Source: Rhizobium sp. SG_E_25_P2 (GTDB lineage: Bacteria; Pseudomonadota; Alphaproteobacteria; Rhizobiales; Rhizobiaceae). From it: a DNA stretch of 64,000 nt. The position numbers were made by a program, and so were the translations under genes. This document shows positions 36,798 to 45,304 of this stretch, one piece after another (the first letter of the stretch is position 1; the number at the start of each line of letters is the position of its first letter). The notes below the pieces were generated by a model. The model was not told the origin of the DNA. It saw only the letters and a list, made by a program, of their open reading frames with translations, and searched no databases. The stretch lies in assembly GCF_029892285.1 (NCBI RefSeq), contig NZ_JARXVM010000001.1, forward strand, positions 682,001 through 746,000, in the 5' to 3' direction.

Positions 36798-37202
36798 TCA
36801 ATCGCCCTTGTGGCCGGGGAGAGCCTCGATCTCCCCGATCCACGGCGCTGCCGACCGCGTCCATTTCTGGCGACTGGGTTTCAGTTCCGCCCGCTGGTCG
36901 ATACTGCCCCAACGGATGCCCCAGGTTTTGGCTTCCTCACCGTCGCCTGTGGTGAACAGAGGCGATCCGCAATCGGGGCAAAAATACTGAAGGCGAATGG
37001 CGCCGTTGTCGCCGCGTTTCTCGTAGACTTTCGGTGGCGCGCCGGTCTGCTGGATCTGGTCCCGCCCGGTCAGCGCCGTGACGCGAAAGGACGAACCGGT
37101 GAGCGACTGGCAATCGGTGCAATGGCAAATGGAGACGCGCTCAGGGTCGATCTCCGCCTCATAAGAAACCTGGCCGCAATGGCACCGTCCTGTGATCCGC
37201 AT
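36798..37202 (-). CDS. GFA family zinc protein
   Basis: 134 residues from the ATG at 37202, which has AGGAGAGGA upstream. The zinc-ligand cysteine pattern of the glutathione-dependent formaldehyde-activating (Gfa/CENP-V) fold is complete: GRCHCGQVSYEA at residue 5, ICHCTDCQSLTGSSF near 30 and YFCPDCGSPLFTT near 75. Most members have no proven enzymatic role. Cytosolic. Convergent with the SDR of the thiamine operon, two bases from its stop. Confidence 0.86.
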   Translation of the reverse strand: MRITGRCHCGQVSYEAEIDPERVSICHCTDCQSLTGSSFRVTALTGRDQIQQTGAPPKVYEKRGDNGAIRLQYFCPDCGSPLFTTGDGEEAKTWGIRWGSIDQRAELKPSRQKWTRSAAPWIGEIEALPGHKGD

Positions 37203-37257
37203 TGTCCTCTCCTGGCTGTGACCGGACAATGCGACGGAACAGGAAAATGTTCAATTC

Positions 37258-37830
37258 TCAGCTTTCGAGGCCGATGACTTTTTCGAAGGCTTCCCAGCTC
37301 TCATCCATCGCATAGGCGCGGTTGATGAAGGGAATGCTGAAATGGCCGTAGATCAACGACAACTGCCACTCCGCCGTCTCCTCATCGACGCCGGCGATCT
37401 GCTGGAGGTAGAGCACCGAGGCCAATCCGGTGCGGTCGACGCCGGACATGCAATGGACCAGGATCGGCTTGGGCGCATCGCGCATGATGCGGGTGAGATC
37501 GGCCATCTGCACCGCGTTCAACTCTTTAGCCGCCGACATGGCGAAATCGACGTGATGGAGACCCAGCGCCTTGGACTCCGTGATCTCATTGACATACCAG
37601 CTCGAGCCCTTCTTGCTCGCGCCGCGCAGGTTGATCACAGTCTTGATGCCGTAGGTCTTGGCGTAATAGGCGATATCGTCGCCGGATGGCTGCGCCGAGC
37701 GATAAAATTCGCCGGGGATCACTTCATGGAAGTTCCCGCGCAGGAATTGCTGGCCGAGGAACACGCCGCCGGCGAGGACGATCACGCCGGCGCCGAGCGC
37801 CATTCGCTTGAAGAGTCGTTTCCACTGCAT
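37258..37830 (-). CDS. Membrane-anchored dual-specificity/tyrosine phosphatase family protein
   Basis: 190 residues from the ATG at 37830 (an upstream start at 37857 is possible). A single hydrophobic helix (LGAGVIVLAGGVFLGQQFL) near residue 11 anchors it. The catalytic CX5R loop is HCMSGVDRTG near residue 115, with general-acid candidates in the region before it. EFYRSAQPSGDDIAYYAKTY near 40 is typical of the bacterial tyrosine phosphatase group. The catalytic domain should face the periplasm. Substrate unknown; no pathway neighbour. Confidence 0.84.
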   Translation of the reverse strand: MQWKRLFKRMALGAGVIVLAGGVFLGQQFLRGNFHEVIPGEFYRSAQPSGDDIAYYAKTYGIKTVINLRGASKKGSSWYVNEITESKALGLHHVDFAMSAAKELNAVQMADLTRIMRDAPKPILVHCMSGVDRTGLASVLYLQQIAGVDEETAEWQLSLIYGHFSIPFINRAYAMDESWEAFEKVIGLES

Positions 37831-37947
37831 GCCGCCGTCCGATCTCGTTAGAATCATTCCAATCTAAGTCCAGCCTATATCAGCGACCTCTTTGCCAAGG
37901 AAGCGGCATTTCTGCGGCAAATAGGTCAGCGGCGCGCCAATTTTTCT

Positions 37948-38565
37948 TCAGACGCCATGGCGCTCCGCGATCGCCTGCACCTGAGGCATGGCGCGCAGCC
38001 GGCGGGAAAGCGCTGCGACGCGTGGCGTCTCGGCGTTCATCTGTCTTGGGTCGCGCCAGCTTGCGACCATCCAGAGATAGAGATCGGCCATGGAGAGACT
38101 GTTGCCCACGAGGTAATCGCCCCTCATCTCCGTCTCGATGATCGCATATTGAGCGGTCAGATAATCTTCAGCCGCCGCTTGCACGGCGTCGGCGCCATCA
38201 AGATCGGTCGTGTAGCGATCGGCATAGGCCTTGCGCAACTCACCTTCATAGATATTGACCGCCATGAAAACCAGCCAGCGGTCATGCGCGCCCCTGGCGC
38301 TGGTTCCCGGCTTCGGGGCGAGCCCGGCCTCCGGAAAAGCGTCGGCAAGATGAAGCAGCATGGCTGCGCTTTCGGTCATCACGCTTTCGTCGGGCAGGAT
38401 GAGGGCCGGCACCTGCCGGCGCGGATTGATGGCCGCAAAAGCTTCTGTGAGATGTTCGCCTGCCGATGTGTCGATCCAGATGATCTCATGCGGCGCACTG
38501 ATAATCGCCAGCGCCGCCTCGACTGCGGCGCTGCCGGATCCGATCCGTCCATAGAGCTTGTACAT
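37948..38565 (-). CDS. Glutathione S-transferase family protein
   Basis: 205 residues. MYKLYGRIGSGSAAVEAAL opens a thioredoxin-like domain; NPRRQVPALILPDESVMTES near residue 48 contains the cis-Pro and glutathione-binding Glu-Ser. The C-terminal helical domain includes GDYLVGNSLSMADLYLWM near 150. Candidate catalytic residue is Ser9 or Ser11. Cytosolic, substrate unknown. Monocistronic on minus; a hairpin lies upstream, between it and the pirin gene. Confidence 0.85.
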   Translation of the reverse strand: MYKLYGRIGSGSAAVEAALAIISAPHEIIWIDTSAGEHLTEAFAAINPRRQVPALILPDESVMTESAAMLLHLADAFPEAGLAPKPGTSARGAHDRWLVFMAVNIYEGELRKAYADRYTTDLDGADAVQAAAEDYLTAQYAIIETEMRGDYLVGNSLSMADLYLWMVASWRDPRQMNAETPRVAALSRRLRAMPQVQAIAERHGV

Positions 38566-38605
38566 AGGCTAAATCCCCTTCCTTGGTCATCCGGGGCAGC
38601 CTAGG

Positions 38606-38636
38606 ACATCCCGGCGGAAAAGGGACGCCGGGATGT
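38606..38636. terminator. Perfect 11-base inverted repeat after the pirin gene
   Basis: Arms ACATCCCGGCG / CGCCGGGATGT around a 9-base loop (GAAAAGGGA), 38 bases beyond the pirin stop and upstream of the GST gene on the same strand. No T-run follows on minus, so Rho-independent termination is uncertain, but a stem of this perfection is unlikely to be neutral. Confidence 0.5.
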
Positions 38637-38673
38637 GGAAAGTTCACGCTTTTCGTCGCCGGGAAAATCAGGG

Positions 38674-39585
38674 TCAGTGATCGGCCTTGATGAAGGTGCC
38701 GTTCTGCAGATCGCGCATCGCCTGCATGATCTCTTCGCGGCTGTTCATCACGATCGGTCCATGCCAGGCGACCGGCTCCTCGATCGGCTTGCCGGAGACC
38801 AGCAGGAAGCGGATGCCTTCGTCGCCCGCCTGCACCGTGACTTCATCGCCGCTGTCGAACACCACGAGCGTGCGGTTGCCGGACATGTCGCGAATGGTCA
38901 CTTCCTCGCCGGCGATCTCCTTCTCGATCTTAACCCCCAGAGGACGCGAGGCGTCGCGGAACGTGCCGGAACCGGCGAAAATATAGGCGAAGGCCTTGCG
39001 ATAGGTGTCGACGGCGAAACTCTTGCGACGACCTGGCGGCACGGAGATATCGAGATAGACGGGTTCGGCGGCGATGCCGTCGACCGGTCCGGTCTTGCCC
39101 CAGAATTCGCCGGTAATGACCCGCACCGCCGTGCCGTCATCATCGATCACCACCGGAATATCGGCGGCCTTGACGTCCTGATAGCGTGGCGCGGTCATTT
39201 TGAGCGACGACGGCAGGTTGGCCCAGAGCTGGAAGCCATGCATGCGACCGGCGAAATCGCCCTGCGGCATTTCCTGGTGCATGATGCCGCGGCCTGCCGT
39301 CATCCATTGCACGTCGCCCGCGCCCAACAGGCCGCGATTGCCGAGGCTGTCGCCATGCTCCACGGTTCCCGCCAGCACATAGGTGATCGTCTCGATGCCG
39401 CGATGCGGATGCCAGGGAAAACCACGTTGGTAATGGGCGGGGTTGTCGTTGCGAAAATCGTCCATCATCAGGAAGGGGTCAGTCAGCGAGGGATCGCCGA
39501 AGCCGAAGACGCGATGAAGATGCACGCCTGCGCCTTCCATGGTCGGCGTGGCGTGGCTTTCATGCTTGACGGGACGAATGGACAT
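38674..39585 (-). CDS. Pirin family cupin protein
   Basis: 303 residues from the ATG at 39585, behind GAGGAG; earlier codons in the frame look non-coding. Two cupin domains; the N-terminal one has metal ligands in GFPWHPHRGIETITYVLAG near residue 55 and GDVQWMTAGRGIMHQEMPQG near 95 (His, His, His, Glu set). Some bacterial pirins act as quercetinases or as regulators of pyruvate metabolism; the role here is unknown. Cytosolic, monocistronic. Confidence 0.88.
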   Translation of the reverse strand: MSIRPVKHESHATPTMEGAGVHLHRVFGFGDPSLTDPFLMMDDFRNDNPAHYQRGFPWHPHRGIETITYVLAGTVEHGDSLGNRGLLGAGDVQWMTAGRGIMHQEMPQGDFAGRMHGFQLWANLPSSLKMTAPRYQDVKAADIPVVIDDDGTAVRVITGEFWGKTGPVDGIAAEPVYLDISVPPGRRKSFAVDTYRKAFAYIFAGSGTFRDASRPLGVKIEKEIAGEEVTIRDMSGNRTLVVFDSGDEVTVQAGDEGIRFLLVSGKPIEEPVAWHGPIVMNSREEIMQAMRDLQNGTFIKADH

Positions 39586-39790
39586 GACGGCTCCTCGGTT
39601 AATTTTCTCGAATATAGTTCCTCCGGATCGGCCATGACAGCAGCGCCAAGGTAACGCTGTGTTCATTTTCCGCATGCTGCAGCGCAAAATGTCTTTGACA
39701 CTTTTGTGACTTCATCTTTTATTAACCGGGCTGGTCGGAAGATGAATCGCAAGTCGGCGCTGTGCGGCGCCAAAACCGAGTGGGTGAAAT

Positions 39791-40606
39791 ATGTGTCGCT
39801 GGGCCGCGTATCGCGGAGAGCCGTTGTTTCTTGAAGATATCGTGTCGGCGCCCGCTCATTCGCTCGTCGTGCAGTCCCTTTCTGCCACGCAGGCCAAGAC
39901 CCCCACCAATGGCGACGGCTTCGGCATCGCCTGGTATGGCGACCGCGATGAACCCGGTCTCTATCGCGACGTAATGCCGGCCTGGGCCGATTGCAATCTC
40001 AAGAGCCTTGCCCGCCAGATCCGTTCGACGCTGTTTCTCGCCCATGTGCGCGCCGCAACCTATGGCGCGACCCGGCGCGACAATTGCCATCCCTTCGCCC
40101 ATGGCCGCTGGTCCTTCATGCATAACGGCCAGATCGGCCAGTATGACCGCATGCGCCGGGCGCTGGAAAGCCTGCTGCCGGACGAGCTCTACGCCGCCCG
40201 CCGCGGCACGACCGATTCCGAACTGATCTTCATGCTGGCCCTGCATTTCGGGCTGGACGACATGCCGATGACGGCGCTGCGCGAGGCGCTGGCGCTGGTT
40301 GAACGACAGGCCCTGCATATGGGCATCACGCCGGATGTGCGCTTCACCGCCGCCTTTTCCGATGGCGATACGCTTTATGGCGTCCGCTACGCCACGGGCG
40401 CTTCGGCGCCGACGCTTTATGCGTCGCGCATGGGCGGCGGCTACTGTCTCGTCTCAGAACCGCTTGATGAAGACGAACGCACCTGGGGCGAGATACCCGA
40501 TGGCAGCGCCGTGGTGCTGTCCGACGACGGCATCAAGATCACTCCCTTCTCCACCGGCGTCGCCGCCTTTGAGAAGTCCGAAGATCTCAAGGTTCCAGCC
40601 GAATAG
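39791..40606 (+). CDS. Class II glutamine amidotransferase
   Basis: 271 residues. The N-terminal nucleophile Cys2 follows Met1 (MCRWAAYRG), as in Ntn-type amidotransferases of the YafJ/EgtC group. TNGDGFGIAWYGDRDEPGL near residue 40, FLAHVRAATYGA near 82 and the FMHNGQIGQYDRMR oxyanion region near 113 complete the glutaminase site. There is no synthase domain, so the acceptor substrate is unknown. No egt genes are adjacent, so an ergothioneine role is unsupported. It ends three bases from the convergent coaBC stop. Confidence 0.88.
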   Translation: MCRWAAYRGEPLFLEDIVSAPAHSLVVQSLSATQAKTPTNGDGFGIAWYGDRDEPGLYRDVMPAWADCNLKSLARQIRSTLFLAHVRAATYGATRRDNCHPFAHGRWSFMHNGQIGQYDRMRRALESLLPDELYAARRGTTDSELIFMLALHFGLDDMPMTALREALALVERQALHMGITPDVRFTAAFSDGDTLYGVRYATGASAPTLYASRMGGGYCLVSEPLDEDERTWGEIPDGSAVVLSDDGIKITPFSTGVAAFEKSEDLKVPAE

Positions 40607-40609
40607 CGC

Positions 40610-41833
40610 TCAGAGCGGATTGAGCCGTTCGGCGATCAGGCCGACGAGACGCTCGGCGACCTCCGCCTTGTCCATATCGGGCCAGCGATCCACACCATCC
40701 GGCGCAATGATCGACACGGTGTTGCGGCTGCCGCCCATGATTCCGGTTTCCGGCGACACGTCATTGGCGACGATGAGGTCTGCGCCCTTGCGCGCCAGTT
40801 TCGCCCGCGCATTGTCCTCGATGTCATTGGTTTCTGCGGCGAAGCCCACCACCAGTTTCGGCCGCTTTTCATGATGGCCGATAATCTTGAGAATGTCGGG
40901 ATTTTCCGTGAGCGCGAGCGCCGGGGGGGCATCGCCCGGCGCTTTCTTGATCTTCTCAGAGGCTTCGCCATCGACGCGCCAATCGGCCACCGCCGCCACC
41001 ATCACCGCGATATCGGCGGGAAGCGCTGCAAGCGCTGCATCGCGCATCTCGACGGCGCGCTCGACCCTGACGACCCTGACGCCGCGTGGATCGGCGAGCG
41101 TCACCGGCCCCGAGATCAGCGTCACATCGGCGCCGGCGCCGGCGAGCGCGGCGGCGATTGCATGGCCTTGCGCGCCGGAGGAACGGTTGGCGATGTAGCG
41201 GACCGGATCGATCGGCTCATGCGTCGGCCCGGAGGTGACGATGGCGCGTCGGCCGGCGAGCGGCTTGGGCCTGTTGTCGAGCAGCGTTTCTATTTCAGTG
41301 ACGATATCCAGCGGCTCGGCCATGCGGCCAACGCCCGCCTCGCCCTTTTCCGCCATCTCGCCGCTGACAGGTCCGATGAAATGTGCGCCGTCGATCAACA
41401 GCTGCGAGGCGTTGCGGCTGACGGCGGGGTTGGACCACATGGTCGGGTTCATCGCCGGGGCGATCAGCACCGGACGTTCGGTGGCGAGAAGAATGGTCGA
41501 GGCGAGGTCATTGGCCAGCCCATTGGCCATCTTGCCAATCAGATCGGCAGTAGCGGGGGCGACGACCACGAGATCGCAATCGCGCGCCAGCCTGATATGG
41601 CCGACATCGATTTCATCTTCGCGATCGAACAGTTCCAGATGCACCTTTTCGGCGGCCAGAGCGCCGACCGCGAGCGGCGTGACGAATTCGGTGGCGGCGC
41701 GGGTCATGACCGGGATGACGCGGGCGCCGCGCTCGCGCAGGCGGCGGATAAGATCGAGGCTCTTATAGGCGGCGATGCCGCCTGCGATGATCAGGAGAAT
41801 GCGCTTGCCCGTGAGCGTGCCGGTTTTCGCCAT
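40610..41833 (-). CDS. coaBC: Bifunctional phosphopantothenoylcysteine decarboxylase/ligase
   Basis: 407 residues. It carries out two coenzyme A steps: ligation of cysteine to 4'-phosphopantothenate and decarboxylation. The N-terminal flavoprotein domain has IAGGIAAYKSLDLIRRL near residue 14, the active-site VIAPAMNPTMWSNPAV-type region near 120, and GRMAEP near 175. The ligase domain begins near 190 with ITSGPTHEPIDPVRYIANRS-like sequence and GAGADVTLISGP. Cytosolic. Confidence 0.95.
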   Translation of the reverse strand: MAKTGTLTGKRILLIIAGGIAAYKSLDLIRRLRERGARVIPVMTRAATEFVTPLAVGALAAEKVHLELFDREDEIDVGHIRLARDCDLVVVAPATADLIGKMANGLANDLASTILLATERPVLIAPAMNPTMWSNPAVSRNASQLLIDGAHFIGPVSGEMAEKGEAGVGRMAEPLDIVTEIETLLDNRPKPLAGRRAIVTSGPTHEPIDPVRYIANRSSGAQGHAIAAALAGAGADVTLISGPVTLADPRGVRVVRVERAVEMRDAALAALPADIAVMVAAVADWRVDGEASEKIKKAPGDAPPALALTENPDILKIIGHHEKRPKLVVGFAAETNDIEDNARAKLARKGADLIVANDVSPETGIMGGSRNTVSIIAPDGVDRWPDMDKAEVAERLVGLIAERLNPL

Positions 41834-42027
41834 GATGTCCTTCTCCGCCTTGTCTTTTCCCGGCGGAAAATAGGCGGTCGAGGCTCTGGGCGCAACGGAA
41901 TAGCGCCATGTCGCGCCGCTTCCGTCGACGCAAATGCCGGGCAGGGTTAATTCGTCGCCCCGCCTTCACATCGCCGCCCAAATCATCCACATAACGGGAT
42001 CAGAGAAAAGCAAGGCATGGAGTTGTC

Positions 42028-43266
42028 ATGAGCGCGTCCGCTATCGATCCCGTCAAGCTGGAAAAACTCGCCGAAGTGGCGGTCAAGATCGGCCTCGACC
42101 TGCAAAAGGGTCAGGACCTCGTTGTGACCGCGCCGATGGCTGCAGCGCCTCTGGTGCGCGAGATCACCAAACACGCCTACAAGGCCGGCGGCGGGCTGGT
42201 CACCACTTTCTACAATGACGAAGTCGCGACGCTCGCGCGATACGAATATGCCGCCGACGACACTTTCGACCGCGCCGCGAGCTGGCTCTATGAAGGCATG
42301 GCCAAGGCCTACGCCAATGGCGCGGCGCGTCTTGCGGTGTCCGGCGACAATCCGATGCTGTTGTCCGAGCAGGATCCGTCCAAAGTGGCCCGCGCCAACC
42401 GTGCTATGTCGACGGCCTATAAGCCGGCGCTCGAAAAGATCTCCAATTTCGACATCAACTGGAACATCGTCTCCTATCCCAATCCGTCCTGGGCGCGGCA
42501 GATCTTTCCGGAACTCAGCGAAGAAGACGCGGTGCGCAAGCTGGCCGACGCCATCTTCGCCGCCTCGCGCGTCGATCGCGACGATCCCGTCGCCGCCTGG
42601 CGCGAGCACAATGCCGCGCTGCATCGCCGCTCCACCTGGCTGAACGAAATGCGGTTCTCCGCCCTGCACTTCAAGGGGCCGGGCACCGATCTCACCGTTG
42701 GCCTTGCCGATGGCCATGAATGGCATGGCGGCGCGTCCATGGCCAAGAACGGCGTGACCTGCAATCCCAACATCCCCACCGAAGAAGTCTTCACCACGCC
42801 GCATGCGCTGCGGGTCGAAGGCGTGGCCTCCTCCACCAAGCCGCTGTCGCATCAGGGCACGCTGATCGATGACATCCAGGTTCGTTTCGAAGGCGGCCGC
42901 ATCGTCGAGGCCAAGGCGTCGAAGGGCGAAGCAGTGCTGAAGAAGGTGCTGGAAACCGACGAAGGCGCAAGCCGGCTCGGCGAAGTGGCGCTGGTGCCGC
43001 ATTCCTCGCCGATCTCGGCCTCGGGCCTTCTGTTCTACAACACGCTGTTTGACGAAAACGCCGCCTGCCACATCGCGCTCGGCCAGTGCTATTCGAAATG
43101 CTTCGTCGGCGGCGCCGATCTCACCCAGGATCAGATCAAGGCCCAGGGCGGCAATTCCAGCCTCATTCATATCGACTGGATGATCGGCTCGGGCGAGGTC
43201 GACATCGACGGCGTCGCCGCCGATGGAACCCGCACGCCGGTGTTCCGCAAGGGCGAATGGGCGTAA
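42028..43266 (+). CDS. M29 family aminopeptidase
   Basis: 412 residues. The family (AmpS/PepS/aminopeptidase T) uses two metals. Recognisable blocks are KGQDLVVTAPMAAAPLVREI near residue 30, TDLTVGLADGHEWHGG near 220, NIPTEEVFTTPH near 250 (Glu metal ligands), LGEVALVPHSSPIS near 315, NENAACHIALG-type sequence near 345 and the C-terminal HIDWMIGSGEVDIDGV. A GGAG element precedes the ATG. Cytosolic dimer; peptide catabolism. Confidence 0.93.
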   Translation: MSASAIDPVKLEKLAEVAVKIGLDLQKGQDLVVTAPMAAAPLVREITKHAYKAGGGLVTTFYNDEVATLARYEYAADDTFDRAASWLYEGMAKAYANGAARLAVSGDNPMLLSEQDPSKVARANRAMSTAYKPALEKISNFDINWNIVSYPNPSWARQIFPELSEEDAVRKLADAIFAASRVDRDDPVAAWREHNAALHRRSTWLNEMRFSALHFKGPGTDLTVGLADGHEWHGGASMAKNGVTCNPNIPTEEVFTTPHALRVEGVASSTKPLSHQGTLIDDIQVRFEGGRIVEAKASKGEAVLKKVLETDEGASRLGEVALVPHSSPISASGLLFYNTLFDENAACHIALGQCYSKCFVGGADLTQDQIKAQGGNSSLIHIDWMIGSGEVDIDGVAADGTRTPVFRKGEWA

Positions 43267-43275
43267 TCAACCTGT

Positions 43276-44142
43276 CTAGAGCGACGCGGGCCGGATGCCG
43301 GCCTGCGCCTTCTGGCTCGCATAGGTGCTGACCAGGACCACAGCAACGCCAAGGATCTGGAAAGCGGAGAGGTCCTGACCGGCGAACGCCCAACCGAGAA
43401 TCATAGCGACGGTTGGGCTCAGGAAACCGAGCGCCGCCACGGCGGCCGGTTCGATGCGCGACAAGCCGCGAAACCAGAGAATATAAGTCAGCGCCGCGCC
43501 GATGAGGCCGAGATAAACGAATCCGAGCCAATTAAGAGCCGTCAACGACGGCAAAGCAGGCTCTCCTAGCAGCGCAACCGGCAGAAGGATCAACCCTCCG
43601 GCCGTCAATTGCCACGCCGTAAATGTCAGGGGCGAGATCGGCGGTTGCCAATGCCGGCTCAGCACGGTTCCCAAGGCCATGGAGACCGCGCCGGCCAAAC
43701 CGGCGGCAACGCCGACCGGATCGAGCGACGCATTTGGCGTCAGCACCAGAAGCGCGACGCCGGCAATTCCGGTCACGCCAGCAATTACCGACACCCGACT
43801 TATCTTCGATCCGAGGATCAATCGAGACAGGATGATGACGATAAGCGGCTGGACGGCCCCAACCGTGGCGGCCACGCCGCCCGGCAGGCGATAGGCCGAG
43901 ATGAACAGCATGATCCAGAAGATTGAGAAGTTCAGGGCGCCAAGGATGAATGTCCGCGTCCACCATACGCCCCAGGGCAATCGCCGAACATAGAGGAGCA
44001 AGAGCAATCCCGCCGGCAAGGCTCGGAGCAAGGCGACCGTAATGGGATAGCCCTGCGGCAGAAACGACGTCGTGATGATATAGGTGCTTCCCCAGATGGC
44101 TGGCGCCAAAGCCGTCAAGGCGACGTCGGGCATGCGGGACAT
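43276..44142 (-). CDS. EamA/DMT-family transporter
   Basis: 288 residues with ten predicted membrane helices in two EamA repeats. PAIWGSTYIITTSFLPQ near residue 13 and RALPAGLLLLLYVRRLPWG near 40 mark the first; ALGFLSPTVAMILGWAFAG near 240 the second. RhaT/YdcZ-like exporters in this family move metabolites or drugs; substrate unknown. The ribosome-binding region is overlapped by one of three palindromes, and a MarR regulator is divergent, so local repression is expected. Confidence 0.88.
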   Translation of the reverse strand: MSRMPDVALTALAPAIWGSTYIITTSFLPQGYPITVALLRALPAGLLLLLYVRRLPWGVWWTRTFILGALNFSIFWIMLFISAYRLPGGVAATVGAVQPLIVIILSRLILGSKISRVSVIAGVTGIAGVALLVLTPNASLDPVGVAAGLAGAVSMALGTVLSRHWQPPISPLTFTAWQLTAGGLILLPVALLGEPALPSLTALNWLGFVYLGLIGAALTYILWFRGLSRIEPAAVAALGFLSPTVAMILGWAFAGQDLSAFQILGVAVVLVSTYASQKAQAGIRPASL

Positions 44143-44150
44143 GAGTATTC

Positions 44151-44162
44151 CTTGATTTCAAG
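44151..44162. promoter_or_regulatory. Palindrome 1 (imperfect), EamA/MarR operator
   Basis: CTTGATTTCAAG, one mismatch from the perfect dyads at 44166 and 44195. It overlaps the ribosome-binding site of the eamA-type gene on minus. Confidence 0.7.
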
Positions 44163-44165
44163 TTT

Positions 44166-44177
44166 CTTGATATCAAG
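44166..44177. promoter_or_regulatory. Palindrome 2 (perfect), EamA/MarR operator
   Basis: CTTGATATCAAG, a perfect 12-base dyad. Its centre is 15 bases from palindrome 1 and 29 from palindrome 3. Confidence 0.8.
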
Positions 44178-44194
44178 ATATACGCGTAATTTGC

Positions 44195-44206
44195 CTTGAT
44201 ATCAAG
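44195..44206. promoter_or_regulatory. Palindrome 3 (perfect), EamA/MarR operator
   Basis: Second exact copy of CTTGATATCAAG, 24 bases upstream of the marR start. Two identical dyads in an 88-base divergent gap next to a MarR gene point to MarR binding. Confidence 0.8.
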
Positions 44207-44230
44207 ATATGATTGCCGTTTAAGAGGGTC

Positions 44231-44713
44231 ATGGATCATGTCGACAAGATTCTCGCCCAATGGGCCTCGGAACGTCCCGACCTCGACACCGGGCCAATGG
44301 GGCTTCTGGGTCGCCTTGGCCGGCTTCGAACCCATCTCGGACGCGAGGTGGAGGCGGAAATCGCCCGTCATGGCTTGAACAGTTCGAGTTTTGATGTTCT
44401 CGCCACGCTCAGACGTTCGGGGCAGCCCTACCGCCTGACGGTCAGCGATCTTCTGGCCGCCATGATGGTGACATCGGGCACAATGACCAATCGTCTGGAC
44501 CAATTGGAGAAAGCCGGGCTGATCGAGCGGCGCGACAATCCTGAAGACCGACGGGGCGTTCTGGTGGTTCTGACCGATAAAGGCTTCGACATGATTGACA
44601 AAGCCGTCACCGCTCATGTCGCCAACCAGCATCGACTGGTCGAAGCGCTCAGCGTCGACGACCGCGCCACGCTCGATATCTTGCTCAAAAAATTCTTGTC
44701 GGCTTTCGAGTGA
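44231..44713 (+). CDS. MarR family transcriptional regulator
   Basis: 160 residues from the ATG at 44231, behind AAGAGGG. A winged helix-turn-helix is visible: FDVLATLRRSGQPYRLTVSD near residue 56, SGTMTNRLDQLEKAGLIER near 85 (recognition helix) and the wing DNPEDRRGVLVVLTDKG near 105. It is divergent from the EamA transporter and ends head-to-head with the oxidoreductase at 44714. Probably autorepresses and represses the transporter through the palindromes; ligand unknown. Confidence 0.92.
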   Translation: MDHVDKILAQWASERPDLDTGPMGLLGRLGRLRTHLGREVEAEIARHGLNSSSFDVLATLRRSGQPYRLTVSDLLAAMMVTSGTMTNRLDQLEKAGLIERRDNPEDRRGVLVVLTDKGFDMIDKAVTAHVANQHRLVEALSVDDRATLDILLKKFLSAFE

Positions 44714-45304
44714 TCAGAGCCTGCCGATAATCCGGCCCACGCGACCAAGAAACCGCTCGCGCTTTTGTTGTGTGGAGTGATCCATGTTGTGCAGCGAATG
44801 CATCCGGAAATCGACGGATTTCGAGCAGAAATAGGCCACACCCCGCTTCAACTGTCGCTTGAGCGGATTGCCCATATAGAAATGGACGATCCACCAGGGC
44901 GAGCCTGTGGTGGTGAAGCACCAGAAATAGCGGATATTTGTGAGCGTCGGAATGATGCGTCCGCCGGCCGCGTCATTTTCGAAGGCGACGCCGGGCACGA
45001 AAACCCGGTCGATGAAGCCCTTGAGGATGGCGGGAAGATTGAACCACCATTGCGGAAAGACGAGGATAAGCCCATCGGCTGCCTTGATGCGCGCGACATA
45101 GGGCGAGACGGCGCTCGTGTCATAGGCGCCGGAGAAATAGGAGCCGCGCTCGGCCGCAGTCAGTCGCGGATCGAAATCCTCCTGATAGAGATCGAGAAAA
45201 TCGACGGAATGGCCCTTCGACTCCAAACCTTCGCGCACCGTAGCCGCCACGCCAGCCGCGAAGCTTTCCTTGAGAGGATGAGCGAGAACGACCAGAAAAC
45301 GCAT
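44714..45304 (-). CDS. NAD(P)H-dependent flavodoxin-like oxidoreductase (NQO1/MdaB type)
   Basis: 196 residues with a flavodoxin-like fold: LVVLAHPLKESFAAGVA at the N-terminus (FMN/FAD phosphate site), ADGLILVFPQWWFNLPAILK near residue 75 and GFIDRVFVPGVAFE near 95, as in NQO1-type quinone reductases. Cytosolic. Its start overlaps the xseA stop by one base, so it is translationally coupled to xseA. The stop abuts the marR stop, giving convergent ends. Confidence 0.88.
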   Translation of the reverse strand: MRFLVVLAHPLKESFAAGVAATVREGLESKGHSVDFLDLYQEDFDPRLTAAERGSYFSGAYDTSAVSPYVARIKAADGLILVFPQWWFNLPAILKGFIDRVFVPGVAFENDAAGGRIIPTLTNIRYFWCFTTTGSPWWIVHFYMGNPLKRQLKRGVAYFCSKSVDFRMHSLHNMDHSTQQKRERFLGRVGRIIGRL

